Assembly: GCA_965153455.1 (NCBI GenBank)
Contig: OZ234494.1
Location: 9,672,001 to 9,736,000 of the forward strand
Reading direction: 5' to 3'
Length of the DNA stretch: 64,000 nt
Source of the DNA: Sphagnum compactum
Taxonomy: Eukaryota; Bryophyta; Sphagnopsida; Sphagnales
Made by a program: the position numbers and the translations under genes. Shown one piece after another: positions 13,895 through 25,719 of this stretch. A model generated the notes under the pieces. That model was given only the letters and a program-made list of their open reading frames with translations, did no database searches and was not told the DNA's origin. Positions within the stretch are counted from its first letter, which is position 1. Each line of letters begins with the position of its first letter.

Positions 13895-14560
13895 CATAGA
13901 ATGCCTCAGGTAGCACCGATTATTTTTCATGAAGTGCAAACTAGTGAAGCACAGAGGTGCATTAGTAATCTGCTGCAAAATTCCAGGAGGGAAGAGTGTC
14001 AAATTGAAAATGCAGACTCACAGGTTGAGTTTAAACAAAGGAATCAAGAATCTGAACTTCGACAAATAGTTGTGTTGGAATCAACCAATCTGATGCAACA
14101 ACATACCTTTGATGTTTTGATTTAAGAAGAAAAAAAAAATTCAACATGTCAGAAAAGGGAGGAAGTAGTACTAAGGTATAGATCTATTTCACCTCCTTAT
14201 TATCGACACAGTCAGGAGAATGAAGAGTTTGAACAAAGAGCTCAAAATTTTGAACCTCCAATTCATTGTGTCGTTGAGTAAAAAGTTGTAATTTAAGGTA
14301 TTAGAATGTCTAGAAGAGTTGAGTTGGTACTTATAATTAGACAAGAAACTATAGTCTTACCAAGAGCATAACCAACAATGGCAAAATGTGTTCCTATGGT
14401 TGTAAGAGTGAGGTACAATGAACCAGATTTAATCAGCAAAATAGAAGCACAGTTAAAGGAGTTCCAATGGATTGGAATAGAGGGATTCACAGTGTGAATA
14501 AAGTTCTAAGACCAAATTCTCCACTTTGCACATACTACCATCAGATTAAACATCAGATTA
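13895..14560 (+). pseudogene. Decayed retrotransposon gag fragment, 5' part (split by CACTA insertion)
   Basis: Broken reading frames here have a hydrophilic, Gln/Glu/Arg-rich composition. They lead into a Cys-His motif beginning CTYYHQ just before 14563. The motif resumes in frame after the CACTA element at 18097 (ECPFIEDN). The match is to the zinc-knuckle end of a plant gypsy-type Gag, judged by motif recognition only. The frame is interrupted by several stops. The CACTA element 14564-18093 separates this part from its continuation. Confidence 0.5.
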
Positions 14561-14563
14561 ATG
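14561..14563 (+). repeat. Target-site duplication ATG, left copy
   Basis: The 3-bp ATG immediately before the CACTA terminus at 14564 is repeated at 18094-18096, directly after the other terminus. A 3-bp duplication is diagnostic for En/Spm-type (CACTA) transposition. Confidence 0.9.
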
Positions 14564-14984
14564 CACTAGAAGAAAAACATGTATTTTCGATTAGTCTTTG
14601 TGACTAAATTTTAGTTGCAATAAACATTTTCCAACTAAAATCCCTTAGTCGCCTAAGAGAAGTCGCATGTGATAAATTAGTCGCAAATGACAAAGGGTAT
14701 TGTATGAAAGAAAAAGTCAACAAATACATTTCATCCTTTGACTCCATTGTATATGTATTGTCACATGCGACTAAGATACAACTATTTTGGTCACAATTGA
14801 GGGCAAATGATGTGTTGCCACGTGTCATAATATTTGATTATTTAAAATATTATAATAATTAATATTTTGAAATAATCTAGGACGTTCAATTCAAATACTT
14901 GGATGATCTTATATTATGACACGTGGCCCAACGTAAGTATGCCACATGGCATTAAATTTTTTTAATAAAAATATTAATATTAGA

Positions 14985-15190
14985 TTGGTAGGTATTTGGG
15001 TAAGTACATAAATAGGTGCCTACAAACCTAGGCTACATACCAACCTACCTACTTCGGTTTAAAAATAGGTAGGTAGGTTTTACGTTCCTAGATTAAATAC
15101 CTATTCATATAGGTAGGTACTTAGGTAGGTAAGTACATAGGTCAACCTAGGTGGGTAGGTCAAACTAGGTACCTACCTAGCTAGGTATAT
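14985..15190. repeat. TAGGTAGGTA/C-rich patch inside the CACTA element
   Basis: Dense, irregular repeats of TAGGTAGG, AGGTACCTACC and similar words form short inverted pairs. A related but simpler patch occurs inside the second CACTA element at about 30292-30375, supporting common ancestry of the two. Confidence 0.6.
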
Positions 15191-16339
15191 TAGTAGGTTG
15201 GGAAGGTAAATATTTTAGAAATGTGCATAATTTGTGTTTTTGTTTTAGGTTGAGCTTTTTGATTAGCTCATCCCATGTGCACAAATTTCTTAATGTGAAA
15301 TTGGATGACCACACCCTCTTGTTTATATAATGTTCAAAATAGGATTGAAAAACAAACAATATGGGATAAGTTTTGAACTTCCTCACAAACTAAGTTGTAA
15401 TTCCAAAACTTTCTTCATGCCTTACTTTCTTAGTTTTTAGATTTCTAAACAATTCAAGTACTAAATAACTAGATAATCATTTAATTAATAATGATTAAAT
15501 TTACATATATTTAAATTATAAATTATACACTACAAATATTCAATATTCGTTATCAATTACTTAAATAAGTAATAACTTCTCAATATTTAACAAACTAGCT
15601 ATCTAGTTACTCACAAATTAATAATACATAACTCATAAATAATTAAATAAATAAAATATTTTTAAATATTTTATTATTTTTAGAATCTGTTTGAATTATA
15701 TATAATATAATTAATGTAAAAATATTTTAAATACTTAAGTTAAAATTATAAATAATGAATTAACAATTGCTATTAGAAAGTAACAAATGTTTTTAAAATT
15801 ATTATTCAACTAATTACATTACTTATTTTATAATTACATTTATTGTTGTAAAAGTTATTATAGGTCAAGTAATTTTTTTCTCTTGGTAATTGTTAACTAT
15901 AAATACAATAATTTGTTAAACACAAAATTAATTTTCATAATTACTGTAAAATTACTATAAAATATTTATCGTAAATGATTAATCACAGAATTAAAAAATA
16001 TATATTATAGAATAACTTGTGAAATTAAAATCAATAAAATAATTATTTTAACTACATGTAATTTTTCCAAATTTTTAATTCAGGTTTGAAGTTATAAATT
16101 ACATGTTCAATTAGAAATAATTATGCACATACTAATTAATTCTTATCTGAAATAATTACAATGATTTTAAAGTAATGTCACAATAATTATATTAATTAAT
16201 TCATTCTTATATAAGAATACAGATTATATCTCATACAAATATATATTATCACAATAATTATTTAGTGTAACTTAGATTTAATAAACATAATCATTTATAA
16301 TTATTTATAAAAGTGATTTAGTATGGATAACACTAGTAG

Positions 16340-17760
16340 GAAAAACCCTTAAAACTCAATCAATAGTTTTTTGAGTTAAAATACAAATTTAAGATTCGAA
16401 CATAATAATTCAGAATTCAAATTTCAATTTTTAGATCAAATAAGTATTTTGAAGTTAAATAACAAAATTTCAGAATTGGAATTTCAATTTTTAGATTCAA
16501 ATTATAATATTCAAAATTGAAATGTCCATTTGAAGACACAATTAACAATCTTCTGAATTGAAATATTAATTTCGAAACTCCAAAATAATAATTTAGAATT
16601 CAAATTTCAACTTTCAAGTCAAATAATTTCTTAAAATTGAAATTTTAAACTTCAGAATTAAAATATCAAATTTCAAGTCCAAATAAAAATATTTTAAAAC
16701 AAAATGTCAGTTTTCAGACTCAATAAAGTTTTTTGAATCGAAATACTAATTTTTGGAATCGAAAATAATAATTTAGAATTCAAATATCAATTTTTAGATC
16801 AAATAAGTTTTTTGAATTTAAATAAAAATTACCAGAATTGAAATGTCAATTTTCAGATTCAAATCACAATATTCAAAATTGAAATGTCCATTTCAAGATT
16901 CAATTAACAATTTTCTGAATTGAAATATGATTTTAAAAAATCCAGAATAATAATTTGGAATTCAAATTTGAACTTTGTTGTCAAATAATTTCTTAAAATT
17001 GAACTTTTAAACTTCAGAATTCAAATATCAAATTTCAAGTCCAAATAAAAATATTTTAAATCAAAATGTCAGTTTTTAGACTCAATAAAGTTTTTTGAGT
17101 TGAAATACTAATTTTTAGATTCGAAAATAATAATTTAGAATTCAAATATCAATGTTTTAGATCAAATAAGTTTTTTAAATTTAAATAACAATTGCCAAAA
17201 TTTGAAATGTCAGTTTTCAGATTAGAATAACAAAAGTGAAAATTGAAATGTCCATTTTAAAACTCAATTAATAATTTTTCATAGTTGATGTATTAATTTT
17301 GAGAATCCAAAATAATAATTTGCAATTGAAATTTCAGGTTCAAATCAAAGATTTAAAATTTAGATTCATAATTCTTAGAGTCGAAATATAAATTTTCATA
17401 TTCATATAAAAATATTCAAAATTAAAATGTCCATTTTTATAATCAATTAATAGTTTTCTGAATTGAAATACTAATTTTTGGATTGAAAAATAATAATTTA
17501 GAATTCAAATATCAATTTTTAGATCAAATAAGCCTTTTTGAATTTAAATTGAAAATATGAATTTCAAATCAAAAATTTGAAATTCAAATAATGTTTTAAA
17601 CATTTGAAATAATAATTTTCAGATTGAAATATCAAGTTTCAAATTCTAATATATTTTTTAAAAATTAAAATAATAGTTTTCAAAATTGAAATATCAATTT
17701 TCAGATGTATAAAAAATTCAAAATTCAAATATTAATTTTGAGATTCATTATATAAACAAT
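16340..17760. repeat. Degenerate AT-rich satellite with about 361-bp higher-order period
   Basis: The core TTTAGATCAAATAAG following AATTCAAAT-type words recurs near 16430, 16790, 17160 and 17520, a spacing of about 361 bp. Within each unit, shorter 35-40-bp modules (AATTGAAATGTCCATTT, TTCAAATATCAATTTT) are repeated with divergence. The array makes up about 40% of the CACTA interior. Confidence 0.7.
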
Positions 17761-18093
17761 ATACATACGTATGCATATGATATATATATAATTTTAGTAC
17801 ATACACTAAAATACATCCCTATGTCATTATAGAATATTTTTAGGATGCAACTAATTTGATGACTATTGCGACTAATAGGACATATCAACCTATTAATGGA
17901 TGAAAATAAATGTAAAATTGATCCAACCAATAGGATGAAATTTTCTAATAGTTGCATTAGAGTTGTGAAAATGATCAAAATAGTTGAAATATGGTCTTAT
18001 AGTTGTAAATGTTCCCAAATCTAGTCACAAACGATTACAAGTCGCATGTAATTATAAATGGAGTGGTTACATTTTAGATGATTTCTACTAGTG

Positions 18094-18190
18094 ATGAATG
18101 TCCATTTATTGAAGATAATTTGAGGCAAGGATTTGCTGAGCATTTCTAGAATTTGAATCCGGAACCTGTAAGTTCTTTTGTGTCACCAAG
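18094..18190 (+). pseudogene. Decayed gag fragment, 3' part, after the CACTA insertion
   Basis: The sequence starts with the right ATG duplication and continues the Cys-His motif interrupted at 14563 with ECPFIEDN and then a RQGFAEHF block. A TAG stop (18148-18150) falls where a Gln codon is likely. The reading frame across the insertion matches when one target-site copy is discounted. Nothing further of the element is visible beyond about 18190. Confidence 0.55.
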
Positions 18191-18199
18191 TGGCAAAAA

Positions 18200-20600
18200 T
18201 GCCCAAAACTAACACAAGTTCAAATAGGGATGACTTGTTTGTGTTGGAATGTATAAGTAAATTAAATGGAAAACGTGGATATAATATAAGTAGACCAGGT
18301 TGCTTTTCACCCTATTTGCAGTTGTTTTGTAGGGCTGACATTAACACTTCACATAATGTAAGTGCTCAACCATATAGGATAAACCGGCCCATCATTGATT
18401 GTCTGCCTATGACCGAACACTTTGGTAGATTTTTTCAATTCTTTTCCATTTTGAGTGATTTAAAAGGTTATAGGAACACCTTTTCAAGCTTTTACATATC
18501 ATTTGAAATTGAGCCTTGACAAATTGAGCGTTGAGTGATTTGTAGCCTTGACAAATTGAGCCTTGAGTGATTTGAAATGTTATAGGAGCACCTTCTCAAG
18601 CTCTACAAATCATCTTTGAACTCTAATAGCAACAAAGCAACATACAAGGAATTTTTTAGGTGTTCAAGAATTAGCCTTTGTAACATTTGGTGGTTTTTTT
18701 TTTTGAGTTTTTGACCCCCTCGACTTAGAGGGCCGTAACTTTCTCACCAATAAGAGGAGTTCAAGTTTTGTTTAGACACCATAAATAACGAAGCACTCCC
18801 CTTGGATGCGGCCTGCCCTGAAAATCACCGACTGGTTTACCCTATCTGCACAACACTGGTTCCAACCCTCCAAACCAGGTAACCACCTGCCACTAGTTCG
18901 AATATCCCATGAAGAACAAAGCCATTACAAGATGAGCTTCTTGTTCTGTAGAGCAATTGTGAGGCACAATATTGTTCAGTTTGGGGCAGTGCCCATCATG
19001 GGCATTACATTCCTAAGGTCCCTTGACAGGCAGATTTTACTATTTATTACCAATTTGAATAGGTTTTTATCAATGTTGGGTGGTTATTGATTTCTATGAA
19101 ATGAAAAACCTTTGATTCCAATTCTAAAAACTAAATTAGAACAATCCAGTTCTGGTTCAATAAGGAAATAATTTTCATAAGATCCCCCCTTTATCTACAT
19201 TTTTGGTGTTTAATAGGGGCAAAGTGGAATTGTAATCTTTTTTTCGTGTAGTGGTATGCAGCCTACATATGTACAAGGAAAAATTATTGTTACATATCGA
19301 AATATTCCATGGACATTTTTAATTCCCAAAACAATTGGGTTCTACATTGCAAGCACCTTTAGAATTAGGCTATTAAGGACATAGATGTATTCTCCATTTA
19401 CTCCATTGCAGATGAAATGTTTTGAGCATTATCATGACTAAACTTTACATGGGCAATATTGGCTTATAAAATTTAACATTCATGTTGCTTTTGAACAACT
19501 CAGCATGAAATTGCAGAAAGACATTCACTTTATAAAAGGTTCTAGGCTTTTAGAGGTAACATAACTGAAAAGGCGAAGGTTTGAAAAATTCAATCAACTC
19601 CAGTGGGCCAAGCAGATTCACTCAAACGTACTGGTTATTGAGATGACTACACGCACATTCATGCTTAAATATAACAGTCCAAAAAGTCTTTAAGATGTTA
19701 TAACAAATAAAAACCAAGGATTGCATAAGTATGAAGTATCAACAAAATAAAACTAGTATTGAAATATAAAGTTCAGCTCACATGTTAATTTTATAAAAAA
19801 ATTAACTTGCTTACCTAATGAATAGTTTGACATTATGTTCAAGAATGTTTTTTCCAATTCCAGTTTTTGGTTCTGGATCTAATAAAAAGAAAATTCATGA
19901 TTTTGATGCTTGTACCATGTCCAATTTATAAAAAAAAAGTGCTAGTTCAAATCCAAATCACAAAACCTGACTCTGAAACCCCAAGCTAACATTGCAAACT
20001 GTATACCCTCACAACATTGATACAAACAGCAACAGTTAACATAAGAAATGGTTCAATAAAAAGGTCCCAAAAATGAACTCACAAAATTTCACAAATGACT
20101 CCTGGTGAACATTCTTCCAAATCATAATAATCTCATTAATACGATTATTAAGAGGAAAATCCAGCCAACTGAGAGCAAGCCTTTAAAAACTTGCACCTAG
20201 AAATTCTAGAGAACCAATCAAATATCTAGAATGATGATGCCATAATAATAATGGCTCTTCCCATTATACAAAGTTATTGGCAACTACACAAACCAGCAAC
20301 CACAACAGGTCTGGGAGAGAATGAATCTGAGGAATGGTTTCCAATCAAGCTCGCAGAGACTAATAACCAACCAACGAGTTTCTCACTAACAATAGTTCAG
20401 TGCCCACTCTCACAACACCTGGTGAACATTCTTCAAAATGTGGGACCAAATGCAAATTAGGCTATATCATCATTTTATACTAACTCCCTTACACGGCAGC
20501 CCAGATTTTAATAACGACGGTCTTCATAGGTAGCTATGTACTAGGTACTACCTGCCTAGTAGCAGTACCTATTACCTTGAGCCAAGTGTCCAAGGGACAT
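18200..20600. other. Spacer without recognisable gene
   Basis: Small local duplications occur (GCCTTGACAAATTGAGC twice at about 18515-18565; GTGAACATTCTTC near 20105 and 20422). No frame has convincing coding character. The stretch is downstream of the ferritin-like gene. Confidence 0.4.
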
Positions 20601-20613
20601 TCGACCAAGTTCG

Positions 20614-21906
20614 TCACAATCCTACTAGATAAGGTCGCAGGGAAGTCGGAGCTTGCAAGATCGGTAACGGACCAGCGAGGACACTCTCCGCGGTGGGAGC
20701 GCCAGGCTCGTCGGCAATAGCTATCATAAGGAGGCCAAGCGGCTCGATTTGGGCAGGGATGGTGACAATGCCAGTGCTGGTGTTGAATGGCACACTGTAG
20801 GTGTTCAATGCATGGAAGAACACGGCGTAGTAGTTGTCGGCCTTCGCCAGCTGATTTCCGGAATTTGACTCTACAATCAGCTCAATCGTCGTCCCCGGTG
20901 CCAGCGTTGACGTTGTGTTGGCGTTGTAGGTCAGTCGAGGCAAGTGTTGGGCACCGATTGGATACGGTGGATTGGCTGGCGGGCAAGATCCGTCTACTAT
21001 GAAGCCGTTTGTGGTGTCAAGGATCTGCGTTGCGTATGGATAGAATGTGTCGACAGGTCCCGCGAAAGGAAGGCCTCCGTACTTTGGCGAACCCCAGATG
21101 TCTTTCAGAAACCAGACCTCGTGGCGTGTCTCCGCCTGCCCAATCACGGCTAGTGCACCCTTGGAGATGTCCAGTTTTACCTGTTCTGTTAGTCCGCTCA
21201 CGAACGCCATGGACGTCAGCTCGACGAACGTTGCAAATGCTAGATACTGTGCCGGGTCTCCCGTCAGACCATAATCGTACCTACGTCGTCAGAAGCAACG
21301 AGATTGCGGTAATTGATGTTAGAAACTACTGATCTGCAGAGCTAAATTCACTTCCCATTTCCACGAATTTCACGTACTGTATTCAATTTGCAAAAAGAAA
21401 AGACACTCACTTGCATGGGCCAGGCACGACAGACGCGTTGGAAATCTGGTCCTGGAAGACGCGTAAATGTCCAGCCTCGTTGTCACGGATTTGAGCGATG
21501 CGATCAAAGGTAGTATTGGGGAAGCCTGCGTTGATGAAGTCGCTGGCGTTGAAGGGCTCCACGCCTTGCTGATACACGTTGTACACCAGCCACAGCAAGG
21601 CTTGATCTCACGCTTTCTGGGTGATTGACCCTTAGCTCAAATTCCCGAGCTTTAGAAGGTGAGGTGTTTTCGACGGGTGCAGTATAAGGCCATGATTGCT
21701 ATGCAATGGCACTACTAGAGCACCTCGAAACTATTGCAACCAATTTATTTGCACACACAAAAATAACGAATAGCAACTCCATCACTAATCAAAAGAGTGC
21801 AACTGGTTCTTCACATACCATCGACATGAACGACAACCACAAAGACCATAGCCAGGGCGGCGCACACACACAGGAGATCACTACTCAAAACTCGCAACTT
21901 TACCAT
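20614..21906 (-). CDS. Ferritin-like (Ferritin_2) desiccation-related protein, PCC13-62 type, 3 exons
   Basis: PCC13-62-type proteins are secreted ferritin-like proteins induced by drying in resurrection plants; their exact chemistry is unsettled. Proposed exons: 21906-21819, 21606-21411, 21280-20614, totalling 951 nt and 316 aa, close to the family length. Residues 1-29 look like a signal peptide with a Leu/Ala/Val core. Probable metal-site residues are E73xxH76 in RDNEAGH, E115 and E145xxH148 in QAETRHE. The second intron has a clean GTGAGT donor. The acceptor at 21607-21608 (gtgag) is weak but gives the right phase. The first family helix, which normally supplies a metal-binding Glu, is not visible, so the 5' part is either mis-modelled or damaged. 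Base composition is clearly more GC-rich than its surroundings. Confidence 0.8.
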
Positions 21907-22144
21907 CTCGTCTAATTAGTAGTATATATATCTCGAAACAAGTGATGAGCTGCGAGTGTCAGCCACGTTGGTAAAAGCTGGATCGACAACTGATTCTGCA
22001 ACCTCGATCGACAAGCTGCTGCAGATCGCTAAGCAGCGACTAGATATATGTATACTATAAACTGCCAAGTTCTGTTGGGTGCAAATGCCGCAGTGCAAAC
22101 ATGATCTTAGAATGCATATGTAATGACTTCGCATCAACTCGGCG

Positions 22145-22152
22145 TATTTATA
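22145..22152 (-). promoter_or_regulatory. TATA box candidate for the ferritin-like gene
   Basis: On the minus strand this reads TATAAATA, about 240 bp upstream of the start codon at 21906. That leaves a plausible 5' UTR of about 210 nt. Confidence 0.5.
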
Positions 22153-22390
22153 ATCAAACGTCCAGACTCCAGCTATCAGAGATTCTAAGAGTTTGATTAG
22201 TCTCAGCTGATCTCCATTTCCACTCAACTGCGCAGGATGTCGCTTGGAAATTGTTGGAGCGTACGTGGCGTCTCGCTGTTTCAAAGGATGGATTGAAACA
22301 AAGTCCGCGATATCGCTCAGTTTGATGGAGTCTCGGTCTCTCTGGAAACGCAGCAGCAGCGCAGCGCAATTCACGTGACTTCTTCCACGT

Positions 22391-22414
22391 TCCTTCCTTC
22401 CTTCCTTCCTTCCT
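22391..22414. repeat. (TTCC)n microsatellite
   Basis: About six tandem TTCC units (GGAA on the ferritin gene's strand), some 490 bp upstream of that gene's start codon. Confidence 0.85.
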
Positions 22415-22639
22415 CATGGACAGCGAGACTTGGGCAAGGTGACAAAGACCCTAGTGTCACAAGTGACGATTGATTTCAGAGACATATGTTTATGCTCCCC
22501 AAAACACCACTTACCACCGTCCCTCCCAAAAAATAAAGAAAAGAAAAGAAGAAAAAAAGCAAACACTGGGTCTGATCTATTGGGTACAGGCATTAGAAGA
22601 CAAGGTTTATGTAGAAACCTATTACTATCATAACTAGAA

Positions 22640-25600
22640 TGATACTCAAGTGGATGAGACACCAGCAAAAATACAAGTTCAAAATCTTCAAATAGTAGGT
22701 TAGACTTTGACTGAAAAACAACAACTTGTTAAACTGAATCTTGGCATAGAGGCAAATCCACAATACATCAAGGTTAATTCACAATTGACAAAGGAGAAGA
22801 TTGAGGAACTTTAGATGCTACTTAAAGAGTTCAAGGATGTGTTTGCCTAGACTTACAAAGATTTAAAAGACATACCTCCAAAATTGGCTCACCATAGAAT
22901 TGTGTTAGATACTTCAATTCCACCAGTGCATCAAACAAGGTGTAGATTGAACCTTAATTATGTTGCAGTTGTCAAACAAGACATTGACAAACTATTAGCA
23001 GCTGGATTTATTCAACCGGTAGAGGAGGTTACATGGTTATCACCCATAATGGTAGTGCTTAAGAAGAATGGTAAATTGAGAATTTGTGTGGATTTTAGGA
23101 AGCTCAATAAGGCAACCAAAAAAAATCCTTATCCTTTGCCATTTTCTAATGAAGTATTGAACACTATAATAGGGTATGAAGCCTACTCAATTCTAGATGG
23201 ATATTCAAAATACCATCATATTTTTATAACCCCTAAGGATAGACACAAAATAACTTTTGTAATAGATTAGGGAGCTTTTGTTTGGATGGTGATGCCATTT
23301 GGTGTCAAAATGGGCCACCAACTTTCCAAAAAGCAGTTAACAAAGCCTTTAGAGAATATTTAGACTAGTTCATGAAGATATTTTTAGACAACTTCACAAC
23401 TTATAGTGATATGCAAAGTCATTTGATGAAGTTTAGTCTTTGTTTTCAGAAGTGCAAAGAATATAGAATTAGTTTTTAACCCAGAAAAATGTGCCTTTAT
23501 GTTATTTTCAAGACTAATTTTAGGGTTCATAGTTTCCAAGGAAGGAAAAATACCAAACCCTAAAAAAGTTCAGGCAATATTGAACATGCCAGTACCTACC
23601 AATCCACAATAGATTCAGGTTTTTAATGGTATGGCTCAATTTTATCAAGAATTAATTTGCCTTTATCATGGCACCAATCACCAAGTTGATGAAAAAAACA
23701 GAACCTTTTATCTAGACCATAAAATGTTAAGAAGCTTGGGATCAGATCAAGTAGAAGTACATAAAAAACATCGTTTCTAATACCTCCAAATTGGTAGTTG
23801 GAGTTTCATGTGCTTACAAATGCATCATTGTTGGTAGTAGGTGTAATGTTGGCATAGAATCCAATTAGTAAGTATGACCAGCCTATAGTATATGCTTCTA
23901 AATTTTTCAATAAGGCAAAACATAATTATACTACTACAGAAAGAGAAGCTTTAGCAATGGTTTATGCTTTGCATAAGTTTAAACATTTTTTATCGAGAAA
24001 CAAATTTGTTTTTTATGTAGACCATAAGGCTACAGTGTACTTGGTCAACAAACCATAGGTGTCAAGAAGGATAGCAAGATGGTTGTTCTTATTCTTGGAG
24101 TATGAGTTCACAATATTTTACAAACTTGGTAAAACATGTGGTTGCTGATGTTTTATCTAGATTTCTAGACAGTTTAGAACCATTGGGTGTCCCAGATTAG
24201 ACTCTGGATGCATCATTATTTTTGTAAAACCTATATGAATGCAAGAAGTAAAAACCTATTTAGAGAAAGGTCAGATGCCAGAAACTTTGAATGTAGCTCA
24301 GAAATAGAAGTTAGCTAGAAAGGCAGAACCTTTCATTTTGAAACAGAGAATTATGTACATAATGGGACAAGACAACAGAATGCGTAGATGTTTGACCACC
24401 TCAAAAGCATAGATTGTTCTGAAGGAGCTACATGGAAGAATGGTTGGACGACATTTTGCTACAGATATCACTGCAAAGAAAACATTATATGCAAGATATT
24501 GGTGGCCAACTTTATTTAAGGATGCTCATGACTTTTGCAAAAGTTGTGATAGTTGTTAGAAAATTGGAGGATTCAAAACAAAGAGTTTGGCCAAGTTGGT
24601 AACAACACTTCTAAAGGAACACTTTATAAAGTGGGGTCTAGATTTTATAGGTCCAATCAAACCAGCATGAAGACTAACAAAAAACAAATACAGTTTGGTA
24701 GCTACATATTATGCAACCAAGTGGGTAGAGGCAAAGGCATTCAGAACCAATATTGCAGTAGTTATAGCCAAATTTCTATATGAGTATATTTTGACTAGAT
24801 TTGGATGTCCATTGACCATAATTATAGATCAAGGAATACATTTCATCAATGACACAATAAAACATCTAACAAAACAGTTTCTGTTGAAGCATGTTAGTTC
24901 TACTACATATTATCCACAGGGAAATGAACAAGTACAATCTACCAACAAAATCATTAATAGACTATTAACCAAGTTGGTTAATGAGAAAAGAACAGACTAG
25001 GATGGACATCTATCTATAGTTTTGTTTTCATATATGACTGCTTACAAGGTGGCAATAGGTGATACACCCTACCAATTAATTTATGTTTTGCATCTTTTAT
25101 TGCTAACAAAATAGGTTGTGTTGGTTATTAGTGGGGACCACAGAGATGCAAAACCAACCAGAGTGTTAACAGCCACCAAAATTGGAAAAAATATAAGAGA
25201 ATATATTAGAAGTTCAAAACAATGCGGGAGCCAACCAATGGAATAGATATCTATGGAGTCAATAGAAAAGTACTAAAAAGAAGTTCCAATTTGGAGATTA
25301 TGTCTTATGGTTTCCCAAAGGAAAAATAACACATCTAGGCAAATTCAAGAAAAGATGGTTTGGTCCATTAAGGTTACAATATTGCTTACCCAATAATACT
25401 GTTCTTCTTGTTTTATTAATAATTTTGAACCAAACCCAATATTGGTCAATGTTAATAAGTTGAAACCATATACATATGTGGATTAAACATTGAAGGGAAT
25501 TCAAAGTTGAATTCAAAATTCAACAGAGGATCAAAAGTCTTTACAATCCATAGATGAAAACCACATGAAAGAAACATTTGATGAAGATTTAGAAGATCAA

Positions 25601-25710
25601 AGAGAAATAGAAACCATTGGGACTAATTAGACAGTAGTATTAGAAAAAGCCCTAGTAAATTTGATAAGCCAGCAGGTCATCAACAAATATCCAAACCATG
25701 GTTAAACAGT
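22640..25710 (+). pseudogene. Decayed Ty3/gypsy pol block: RT, RNase H, integrase
   Basis: Broken frames run in the order of a gypsy polyprotein. RT begins near 22860, with CVDFRKLNKATKKNPYPLPF at about 23085 and MVMPFGV at about 23287. RNase H spans about 23800-24170, with a terminal LARW-like block. The integrase HHCC region is near 24430-24560 and its core about 24690-25000, with TTYYPQGNEQ and the catalytic Glu position apparently changed (GNEQVQST where family members have a Glu before S/R-T-N). Nearly all in-frame stops are TAG, mostly at positions where Gln or Trp is expected (22849, 23268, 24056, 24198, 24411). No LTR was found next to it. It meets the gag-protease block on the other strand near 25710. 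Confidence 0.8.
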
Positions 25711-25719
25711 TTCACATTT

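Larger units (their letters stand above)
14564..18093. mobile_element. Non-autonomous CACTA (En/Spm) DNA transposon, 3530 bp, complete ends
   Basis: The left end reads CACTAGAAGAAAAA; the reverse complement of the right end reads CACTAGTAGAAATC. A 3-bp ATG duplication flanks the element. Subterminal regions carry several copies of AGTCGC/GCGACT motifs (for example near 14648, 14663, 14681, 14767, 17867 and 18030), as expected for transposase-binding repeats in this superfamily. The interior is very AT-rich, holds a TAGGTAGG-rich patch (about 14985-15190) and a degenerate satellite (16340-17760), and encodes no transposase. It would need to be mobilised in trans. It sits inside a decayed gag frame. 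Confidence 0.92.

Noticed and set aside
18880-18912. B-box-like GTTCGAATATCCC suggesting a tRNA or SINE
   Set aside because: No convincing A box upstream and no foldable cloverleaf.
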